From Lanius collurio (lineage: Eukaryota > Chordata > Aves > Passeriformes > Laniidae): a stretch of DNA of 64,000 bases. Below are positions 40,701 to 52,700 of this stretch, in pieces. Each line of letters opens with the position of its first letter. Positions within the stretch are counted from its first letter, which is position 1. The notes under the pieces were generated by a model, which searched no databases, had not been told where the DNA came from, and saw only the letters and a program-made list of their open reading frames with translations. A program made the position numbers and the translations under genes. The stretch lies in contig JACBWW010000017.1 of the NCBI GenBank assembly GCA_020086605.1, positions 5,966,579 to 6,030,578 on the forward strand, in the 5' to 3' direction.

Positions 40701-43700
40701 ACCAAGACTATTTGGTAGCCCTTATACTACAAGAACCAAGAAAGTAAAATTGCAGAAATGACAGAAAGGATAATATTTACTGTTAAGTCTTTGAGACTGT
40801 ATATACAGATGCAAGTCACAATAATTTTTCAAATATCAATATTCTTTACCTGTTTTCTGTATTCTACAGCTGTGTGTAAAATGTGCCCATCATCCCCTTC
40901 ATTGGTGCAAGTCTCTGCTGCTGTAATGGGAACACAGGTACTGTGGCTAGTCAAAATTTCTTCATATTTCTTTGCTAGTGAGGAACTGTCTTCCACAGGG
41001 TAACACTCTACATCAAAGCAGTTGCTGTCTATATATTTTCTGACATCTGTCATGGCATAATTAGTAACCTCTATGCCTTTTCCAGAAACTTCTGCCAAAG
41101 CCTTTTTATCTCTTCTTCTGAGGCTTCCTCTCATTCTTTTGCAGCAGTGATCCCAAATTCTGTCTTTCACAGCCTTCAGGCTCTTGCAAATTTGTGCAAT
41201 GGCAATCTGATATTTAGTCCCTTCTCCAGGCCCCTCTTGTCCCTCTTGGTTGTCATCGTTGAACGAGCTCAGCAGCAAGGCAATGAACAGGTTGAGCACC
41301 TAAAAATAATTAAAGTAAGTTGGAGACACTGTTACTAATAGAAAAGACACTTCAGAGACCCTCAAACCTGCTTTCATTAACCAATGAAACAAAATTATTT
41401 ACTATCATGCTGCAATATTGTTACAGTTTGAGATGGCTCCGCCTGGAAGGAATGGCAGGAGAAAAAAGGAAGGAAGGGAAATTTGGGTATATCAAATATA
41501 TTTTCATGTGCTCTCGTGTCTGTAGTGTATGAGGAGGCAGACACATAGAAAAATGAATTTTAATTATATCACCATCAAAAAGGACCATCAAAACAAAGAC
41601 AACACTGACCATCAGTTTGAATAAACTATTGGCTATTTAACTATGAATTATTTATTATTAATAAATAATCACATATTAATGTGAAAAATAGTCACATAGT
41701 TAATAGACCAACAAACCAAGAAGATGAAAAAGATTTTGTCTCCCTCTACATTTACATTAGATCTACTATAAACCCAAAAATCTGGGTATTGTAGAATTTT
41801 GATAACATAAGGGCAAATTGCTAAGCATTAAAAGCACTGAACAGTTTGGTTATTTGGTCCCATAAAAAAAAAAGACAAAGACATCTGACACTAAATTATC
41901 ATAAGCTCTGCACTTCTACACTCTGGCTAGAAGGAATAATATTATTTTGCTTCTGTGTCTTGTGTGAGAAAGAGAAAGACAAGGGAAAAGGGAAAGAAGG
42001 AGACAGAACAAAACCATATATCATGTGACACCCAGAAAAGAGAACAAAGTGAATACTTTTCAAACAGTAACATTTGCCTCCAAACTAAAAACTGGATGCA
42101 TTCAGTAGGGACTGAAAATTGACTTGAAACTCACCACCAGGTTTCCTAGCACCAGGACAAGTAAGAAAATGATGAGACATTTCCTTTCTCCAGCAACTTC
42201 CATGCATTCCCACATAGTTTCAATCCATTCTCCACATAATATTCGGAATATAATCAGGATTGAATGATTAAAATCCTTCATATGCCAGCGTAAATTTTTA
42301 CTAGTGTTTATTTTATAGTATTTTTTGTCATAATCATTGCCCAAAATCTGCATTCCTACTATAGCAAAAATAAATACAGTGAGTGCCAAAACCAGTGTGA
42401 GGTTACTCAGTGCACCAAATGAGTTTAGAATTATTTTCATAAGAGTATTTAAGGCTGGCCAGGATTTTGCCAATTTGAAGATCCTGAGCTGTAAATAAAA
42501 CACAAGCAAAAAAAAAAAAGTTAAAAACAGCCTAGATAGGACAGCACACATGAAAACCAGACCCTGCATTTATCATGTCTTTACTGCAGTAATATCATTA
42601 TTCTTTCCCTGACGAAAGCCTTTTGATTGTTTTGATGCAATTAAAATCACTCCAATTAAAAGCTCATGTTGTCTTACTATTTACCAACGGAGAAAAGAGA
42701 TTTAACATACTCATCAGTAACATAATATGAGGGTATTTCACTATATAACACATGTACTTTTGAAAAATAATAAATAATTACCAGCCTGAAAGGTGACAGA
42801 TTTGTTCCAAAGCTTGCTAGGCCAATCAAAACAACCAAGCTATCAAAAATATTCCACTTGTGCTGGAAATAGTAGTAAGGATCTAGAGCAATGATTTTCA
42901 AGATCATTTCTACAGTAAAAATGAGGGTGAAGACCTGTAAAGACAAAAATGAGATTCAGAAAAAAAGTCACTGAAATAGTCTCAATCCTTATGGGAGTGT
43001 CCCAGTACAAATACAAGGTTTTAGCTCCATTTTCATGCTAACATAGACCTAACTTACCTGGTCACTTATAGAAATCAGCCTTTGGTAATTTGTTCCCATG
43101 CCAGGGTATTCCATAGCCAGGAATAAGGTATTCAAGATAATGCAGACCATGATTAAGAGATCAACAAATGGATTCAAAATTATCAATTTCATCTTCTCTT
43201 TGACTGCTCTCCAGAATGGACAACAATTCCAAATTAGATACTTTTGAGGGAAATTTTTCCAAAATGTAGGACAGTTCAGTTTTGACTCTGGCAGACAAAG
43301 AAGAAAAGTGACATATAAATAATCCTTTGTAGAATATCACAGACCAAAGAAAAAGACAATCAGTCATTGAAAAGATTGAAAAGACAATCTCACAAGAGCA
43401 GAATGGCATCATTGAAAAAAATTGTTCAGCTCATTCTGCACAAACTAATCACAGACTAATAAAGGTCAGGCAAAATTTACCCTTGGTAATTGCAAGTTAC
43501 ACGAGATATGAGAACATTTATTTTACTGACATTTACATTTTGCAGCATAATTTCCCCTAGTGGCTTTTAAAATAATGCTGTTTGTGACAGTTTGATCTCT
43601 TAGGTGGAGTTACACAATCACCACTGGAAAAAGAGGGAAGAATGACTTACTTGAATTATCAGTGAGAATTGTGGCTGCACTCATTAACCTCTGTCTTCGG

Positions 43701-46700
43701 ACAGGGTCATTGATAGCATCCATTGACACCTCATAGGATAGCAGGAGCTGCCTCTTTGGTTAGAAAGTCAGCAGAAGAAAATACAACAAGAGAACATGTA
43801 GATATAATTATTAGAATATGAATATTACAATACAAATCACAATATAAAAATTATATCCGGCGTGAGATAAATATGCCTTTTCAAATACACATTATAGGGA
43901 AGCTTTAACTTGCTGAAAGAATGTAAAAAAAAAAGTAACAATATCAGGTGTTTGAAGGCAAAGGACATTTCATCAAAACCAGTACAATTTTTCAAGAAGT
44001 TGTTTACTTCTGAAGATATTTAATTAGCAGTTATAATACCATTATATAAGAAGTATAGAAACATTAACAGGGGGCAAGGGAAAAGAATCATTCTGTCTTT
44101 CCAGTGACTGATAAAAACAACAGACAAAGACAACACTGACCATCAGTTTGAATAAACTATTGGCTATTTAACTATGAATTATTTATTATTAATAAATAAT
44201 CACGTATTAATGTGAAAAATAGTCACATAGTTAATATATATTATTGGGTTTTTTAGTCCTATTAAGCCTATCAGGATCTAACTAATATTGAAATGCCTAA
44301 AACTAGGAATGGGACTACTTTTGTTTTCATTAGAACTACCAGATGACAGGGAACCTGACAGACTGGGAGTGGACAGACTGACCACATCACAATGCACCAT
44401 ACTTCAGTTTTCCCTCTCAGCACAACTTGATTTTCTTAATTTTCTTGTTTCAGGAAGGATAAAAATATAACATAATGTTACTTCAAACTCTTTTGCTATT
44501 ATGATTTTTATTAGCATATTCTGTAAAATTGTTATTCAGGAAATGACACTGATATCCTTGGCCTTAGAGGTTTAATAATAATTATTTCTCTTTGTCACAC
44601 TGATATTTTAATGAAAATCTAAGCAAAACTTAGCTGATAGAGCTGTCAGAGAACAGACCTATAAAATTAATTTATAATACAGTGCTAAAATGCTCATTTT
44701 CCCCTCTGTTTGTTTCTGAATCTAAAAGGCTCAACTAGACTATTCTAATCATGGCCAGTGCCATTCACTCTTTCCTCTAAGATTCGGTGTCTCAGAAAAC
44801 AGAAATCTAGAAAAATTTGTGTGCCAGCCTGACTAAAGTTCTCAGTCTTCCTGTTGAAATTCACAGCTGTTAAGGAACCTTCAGAGTTGTGTTTTTGGGA
44901 AGGACAAGGACATTCACCAGCACTGAACTCGTTACTGCTGCTCATTGATCTTTAGCTGAAGGAAATAACTGCAGATGAGAAGTTGGGATTTAAAACAGGG
45001 ATGTGCACTAGAGAAATAGTCAAGTGTTCATAAACTCATTCTGTCCTACCAAAAAGCTTCAATCCAATGTGCTTTTTTTCTTTAACTTAGCACCTTTATC
45101 CTCTTTTCATGATGAAAGTAGAGAGGACATCGTTTGAGGAGCCCTCAGTTGCAGCAGAGCTTGAACTACCAGTAGTTGCCACATTGAAATAAACTTCCAT
45201 ATTTGTTGCAGATTATACTTATTTGACTAAAGGTAAAAATCTGCATTGGAGCAGCTCACACTGACTGGATCACGCTCTAGGTTTTCCTACAGATATTCAG
45301 AACTTTGTCATTCCCTGGACACAGAGAGGGGAAGGGACCTTGGAAAGGTCTGAAGATGTTATTTCTGAGATATAAAAATCCAGATTACATTTGGCATCCA
45401 TCTGTGCAGACTTTGTAGCCTTGAATGAAGTAAGGTCTAGCACACAATCCAAATTTATCTTGTATCTCAGACATCTCCTGCAACAGTCACAGACTTAGAA
45501 GACTAAAGTTAAGTAGGACTAATCAGCCATAAAAAATGACTTTTATACTTACACAAGATATGGCACCTGTTATGAAAAGAGCTTTTTGTTTTCTGAATAG
45601 GTAAAACAAAACACTACCATGGACTCTAACACAGCCTTTACGTGCAGCAGAACCAATCTAGTTCACAGAATTGAATTATATTCTTAACACAGCAGGGGAA
45701 ATATTAATGACACTACAAGAAACAAATACTTTACTAAAGGAGATGATAGGTGGAAGTTGCTGCCAAATCGGGGATTTGGACTCCTTCAGCTCAAATATTT
45801 AATTTATTATAGCTAGGATGATGGAATTTAGAAGAAATTCTGCCTGTGCTGACTGTCAGAATGAGAATTTAATCCATTTTAGCTAGGATTATATGTCTGA
45901 GAAAGACTCCCCTACAAGGATACTTTTCAAACATATGCAAGTTGGAACATTACTTCATTTAGCTCTGCTATGGTAAAATTTCCATTTTCAGTGAGATAGG
46001 TGAAACAATTCTGTTGTTCTCCCAGAAGCAAAAGAGAATTTGTCACGTGATGAAACCAGTATAAGGGCATTAGAAGCTTTCTTTTTAGATATTGTTAAAA
46101 ATTATTAAGTAATATGGATAATTGCCTGAGAATTACTTTGAAAGATTTAGGTCAAGATTAAAATATCTAAATATAGATATCTAAATGAAGATGTTTACAA
46201 AGAGCCAGAGAAAGATTAAAGTTGGGATGGTCTTCTAGAAGATGCGGTATTTTGCCAGCAGCAAAAGTACTGTGGAAAAAATCTCCAAAATTATGCAAAG
46301 GAAGAATAACAAATCTTAATAGAAATTTCTTAATAGATTTAAAAATGAGTGATCAGCAGAAGAGCCACAAATCACTGTTGTAAACAAGATGTGAAACAAC
46401 ATGTGAGAGATTCAGCCTAATATTTAGATATCCATGTTTAATTTCTCCATGTGTGCAATGCATTTAAAAATCCCATTATATGGGACACGTATGTTTCTGG
46501 TAAGTTTGATTCACATAAATAAATGTTTCTGAAGCCATTTGAGATGGTCTATTGAAACATTTGGTAGCTGAGACATTCACAGTCTCAGACATGGCACATA
46601 ACATCTGTGCCCCTTCCATAGAGGAAGTGAAAGCCAAGTAAGACACTAGAAAAGCTCTAATGTTACTGGTTATCAATTAGTGACCTAAAAATTTAAATCT

Positions 46701-49700
46701 CCACTTGACTCTGGGAGTTTAGAATCTAAGATACTTGTAGAAACCTAAAAAACCTCAAGAAATTCAAACCCTGGACATAATCCAGTTGCCTAAATCTAGG
46801 AATCCAGCAACATTTGAGATGCTGCAATGTTTCTGAGATACCCACAAAGTGCTGGAAGATATGCCAAAGATATCAAAGATATCTAGAACATCCAACATAT
46901 GCAAGAGCATCTGAACTGGCACTAGATGCTTAAAGTCAGCAAGTGAATCACGCCCCTAACATCAGAAGTCTTCATACTGAACTAAACCCTACCCTAAATA
47001 TTTAGAACAGAGAATTAGTTGTCTGCAGAAAAGAATAATAATTTAAAAATAAAATTTAAAAGAAATAGTTAGGTCTTTTGGGAAACTCTAAATCTTAAGA
47101 ATTCTGTACATTTATTTCTGCAGCACTATCGAGATGCTGACAGATCTCACCACAGTTCTGAGAGCACAGGTCTATGATTTGCCATAAGTTTACCTCTGAC
47201 AGCCACTTCCAACTTCCCTTTCAGGTGATCCCTCTGATCCCAAAATCTCATCCTTGAATTGTCATATCACATGCAAATCTAATGAATGTATTGTCTGTTT
47301 CAAATACTTACAAGCTTCTTGTGACAGCGACCAGGTTGTGAACGAAATATTTGCTCCTCATTTTCTCGGTCATCTAAAACTAAGTTTTGCCTTGAAGTAG
47401 GTGTTTCTTTATTATTTTCTTTTCCTTCTGAATTTTTCAAGTCATCTACTGACATTTCAGATCCAGCATGCAAGGCTTTACTGCTTTCTTCTGCAGCCAG
47501 CATCTGTAACAGGAAAAGCAGGAGGTCTGTCTGTTAATTCAAGGCAAATACCAATGCATGGACTAGGATCATATACATGTAATTATTATGCTATCTGAAT
47601 GATTTGCACTGACAATTCCTAGGTTTCAAATGTTTAACTGCTGTAAAAAAACATGAGTACCAGATGCTATTTACAATTTTGAAAGACAAAGCAGAGTTAT
47701 TTGTGAGCTATTGTAATTAAAGTCTGCCTTTGTCACTTTAAATATTGTATTTTGTATCTGCTTTTCAAAATATTATGGTTTATCGTTTTACTTTCCTTTT
47801 CTTGCTTTGTAGAGGACACTGAGTCCAATAGAGCAGAAGACTAAAGGCTCAAGCTAAATCCTAAGATGTTAAATTTTCCTAAATACTAATCTTGTTGAAA
47901 GGAAAATAGAAGGAGGAAAAAAGAAAAACAGAAGGAAGAAAAGCCTTAGCAAAGCCTGGCAAGCTGGAATGTCAGGCAGAGAAACATTACAGACCTGTCA
48001 ACAACTGTCAAGGAGGAACTTGGTAAATTGGTGATGCCTTACACTTTATTGATAAAATTCGATAGTTGCTAGAGAATCTTTGATCTCTTACAAGTCTGAC
48101 TTTTCTTACTGCTAGCAATAAATCTGGGCTATCCTTTATTAAAGGTAAAAGATAAAATTTATCCACTTATACTTCCTTCATGCAGTAATATCAAGAAGGG
48201 ATACCCAGAGAAAGGAATTTTTGGGCACAGCAATAATGGTACTGTACAAGAACATGGAGTGCAGCACCCATGCAATACCATAAGTTACTTACTTGCCAAG
48301 AAGCCACTCCTATACAATGTCAGGTCTGCAAATCCTAAAACTTAGTATGTTTCAACCTGGATTCATGATGGTTCTTTGTACCACAGGAATGTTTATGTAT
48401 TTAGACATATATAAATGGATACATGCATTTGTAAAGACATAAAGACAAATTAAACATTTTCTCATTTCTCAGAAAGTATTGTAAGAAGCTCATGTTCAAT
48501 TCAAAACATTTTTTCCCTAATTCCCAAACAGAAGAAAACAAAAGGAACTACAGATTATATATGATAATTTACAAACCTGTTCTTTCTCTATAATTTTTCT
48601 GGCATCCTGAAGTAGTTTTTCTTTTGCCTCTGTTTCAGCACGAGTAGCTCTATTTTCCTCTTCATATGCCATAGTTACCACAGCCAAGATCAGATTGAAG
48701 AGATAAAATGAGCAGAAGAAGATGACCACCATGAAAAAAAAGATGCAGGACACTCCAGATGTACGGATGGTCTGTGAGGAAAAGGTAAAGGTGGTAATAA
48801 ATTCTTAACAAACTAACATTTACAAAGCAGTTTCAAAATAACTTTAAACAATTAATTTTCCTACGCAATGTAAAAAGTTAATGTACTGCAGTGTTCTCAA
48901 TGAGCAACAGTAGGATCTGCTTCTGGTCTAAGTTATACATAACAATGTCACATGCTGCAGAGAAGAATTAACAAACTCCATCCTTAAAATTAAATTGAAT
49001 ACCTTCCAGCAAATCAGGCAAATGATCCTCTGAGTTTGAACTATGAGAAGATAACTTCATCTGTTAAGACAAAAAGGTGACTATGGAAAAAATTATTGAA
49101 ACTCAGTAATAAAGAAGAAAGCTAGGATTATCTATGTAATCATGAAAGATGTTTTAATTACAGGATCAGAGGCAATATTTAGACTATCTTATTCTTATAC
49201 TTTATTTTAAACAGTAGCAAACAAGATGGTTCAAAATTAGGCTCTGAGACATTAGAAACTAAAAATCACATGACCTTCAAACGACAAAAGAAGTTGCATC
49301 CATTTTAAAAAGTCACAGTTAATAAAGGTTGATGGAAAAAGAGTTAAAATGGACCAATATGAAAGGTACAGAACAAGGCAGAGAGTATTGTTCCCATCTA
49401 GCAAAGGCACTGTATAGACATAAGGGATCCAGAGAGTTCTCTATAAGCATTTTTACGTCATTTTTCTTAAAAAAACACCAAATTGAAAAGTTACATTCAA
49501 CTCTGAATCAAAACATAAAGGCTCCAATTTTTTTAGTACCATGTTGCCAAAAAATGAAAGTGTGTATGCTGAGCCAAAAGGTTTGGCGAGGAGTCAGCAC
49601 TTAAAAGGAAGACAGACAATGTGACAAATCCTCACATTTTCTGCAGGGGCAGGGAGCTCCCTGGCTGGATCTGCTCCATATCCCAGTCCTTGGGTGGTTG

Positions 49701-52700
49701 CATACAAATATTTAACTCTTATTTAGCTTTTAACCATTGACCTGAACATGTTCTCCAATAAAACTATGAGCATTCATGGCAGGATTGCTCCCATCCAAAG
49801 TCACTTGCAGAAGGCATTACAGCTCAGTCACTTAACTCTACTTCCTTAATATTTACCTTGATTTTAAAAGAAAACTGGTGTCAGTAATGTTAAAACCAAT
49901 ACAGACTTTTCTAGTGGACATAAAGCTCTGCACTGCCTGTCTGAAGTCATTCCAGCAGGCAAACAAAGTACTCACTTGTCTGTAGAGACGCTCCCAGCTG
50001 TCCTGGGTCATCAGACGGAACACAGAGAGGAAGGCCCAGCCAAAATGGTCAAAACTTGTATAACCAAAGTCAGGATTACTCCCAATCTTCTCACAGGTGT
50101 AGTTTTCTGGACACTCACCACTAACCACAAAAAAAAAAAATGTTAAACAACACTTATGTGGAGATTCAATTGTATCTGAAAGCATCCAATACACAGCAAC
50201 CAATAAAGATTTGTTCAGTTTGTCTGAAGTTATGTTTCATATTCCCCAAAATATTCCTGCCAGAAGGGCTGATTGATATCTGACCATCTTAGAAATCCAT
50301 TTGTTTAGTAAAAAAAATAGATAGAACCTTAGTTTGGGACTAATCAAAAACTCTCACTGATGTAGGATATGTCCAAACAAATACACAGAGAGGGGAAAAA
50401 TGGAAATACCTTTACTTTTAGATAATTCACCAAGATGAGGACAGGAGAGTTTATTAATATCTAAAAAGTCTTTACTGATCTGTCCCCCTTCTCATTTCTA
50501 TCATTCTACTCCCAGTGCTTAGCAATACAGTACATATAAAATTGGCTGCATCCTTGTATTTCATTCTTTCTCTGGTGTGAAATATCCAGCTTTTAACTTA
50601 ATAACACACCCACCAACCTATTTCTTTCTCCTGAAAAATCATCACCATTCCTTTAGAGCAAAAATAAAACCAGAGTACATCTGGAGGAAAAAATTAAGAA
50701 AGTACTAAAACCTCTTTGTTCACTTACTTGGGATTTACACTGTACCCACAGAGCAATATTTCAGGAGAGTCATTCTGTCTGTAGCAGAGCTCTAATAAAA
50801 AAAAATAAAATCAAGGAATCCTAAAATCAGAAGTTGTCAGTTTCTACAGCTTTCTGACAGTAAACCAAACATTACTTCACTTTATAAACACTCTGATGTA
50901 CCAAAACTCTGTGAAAGATCCTTTCCCAACAAAGGGCATACAGGGCTGATTCTCAGCTGATCTGTCTCTCTGATAATTTAAAATATATACTAACAATTTG
51001 CTGCACAACTACCAATGTAAGATTTTATTTGATCTTTGGTTATAAAAAAAAATCTCTATGAGAAGTGGGCAAAATCCATGAAATACAGAATAAGTGATGG
51101 AAAAAATAATTCTGTGTGCAGTACCTCTAAAATTAGGATCCCTGTGCAACATACAGATAAAAAAGAAAATGCTTATAGAAAACTCAGTCTCTTCTATCCC
51201 ACAGACTGCTGATCTTTCTCCAAATTCAAGATTCACTAATCTCAAATTCAGTTGTCCCAGAGACTTCATACTACTATTTGTGCAAATGGAAGGACAAACC
51301 TTCTTGGTAGGAATACATGCAAACTGTATTTTAACATGTCTGTGAAAACATCAAGACATACATTGGAAGATACACAGATGATGTAAAGGGAGAAAAGAAA
51401 AACTTTTACCTTCATCATTTGGTACATATATCTTGGGATCCTTACATAATGAGTCATTGTACAGAGTTTTATTGAGGACACATTTGGATTTTAAATTTCC
51501 CATAAAAAGCTGGAGGCCTATTAGTGCAAATATACTCAAGCAAAAGACAGTCAGGATCAACACATCCCCAAGCTTCTTCACAGACTCAACAAGTGAATTT
51601 ACAATGACTTTCAGACCTAGGGAAATCAGATCCAATAACATGGAAAGTGAGAAAAGGAATGAAATGATTTTCCTGTTTGACAAGACATGACAGTTGCAAG
51701 TTTGTTAATGACAAAGCAAAAGTATTGATGTGTGGCTTTGATACTAAAATTTAACAGCTTCTATGTTTAATTCCTGCTATAATTCCATAGCAAAATCAAA
51801 AATCTGTTTGCAATTGCATGGAAATGGTAAAGTTAACATCTATTATGACCATGAGATATACAGTAATTTATAGATTTTCAAGTGAATTTTTGCAGCTGGA
51901 TTCTGAAATCATACTTTGGGATGCTAATTAAGGACACGACTTACAAAAATATTGAATATCTGGATGGCATATACAACATACTGTTGAAAGTATTACACAC
52001 AATCCATACAGTGGCTGTGATCAGTAAGGAAACAAAGGAAAATCTCTCAAATTGTGAAATCAGCATTCTGGGAAATAAACCCAAGAAGGTTAAGCTAATG
52101 AGGTAGAACAGGAAACCAGAAATATGGTGGTTCCAATATTTTATGTTAAGAGAACATATCACATATGGTGGGCTGCTCCAGGGAGACAAATTATAGACAC
52201 AAAGGCACTGGGCTAAATAAAAATAAACTTCAGTGATGGTATAAAAAAAAATCAGAAAATAAATTTGCCTTTGTTAAAACCCTTTGAAGGAAAGATGATT
52301 TAAAAAATTGAGTTAGGATGCTGCTGAGGGTGCAAAACAGTCACACCTTGGGATTCCTTGGGCTCACAAAAAGTGACCAGACAACTGGGAGAAAAGAACA
52401 GGAATGGAATTAGAATTTGCATCCTGGTGAAGCAGAGCAAATATCAGTAAGGTTTAAGCTGTCCTATCCATCAGCTGTGTTCAAACCCTCTACAGATGTG
52501 TTGTTCCTTACCTGGTATTACTGAAATAGCTTTCAAAGTCCTCAGCACTCTGAAAGTTCGAAGAATTGAAACATTGCCAACTCTCTGAAATGCAGTAATG
52601 TACCTGTAAAATTAACCCACACTGAAATGAATGACAAAGATGGAGCTTTTCAAAGCATTTCCTTAGGGAGCAGGCAGTAAAATATACACTGCAGAAAATA

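Noticed and set aside
44745..44945. 66-codon minus-strand open frame as an extra I-II linker exon
   Set aside because: The frame is preceded by an in-frame TAA right after the only good acceptor, phase 0 readings hit a stop, and no donor in phase was found. Exons 10 and 11 join without it.
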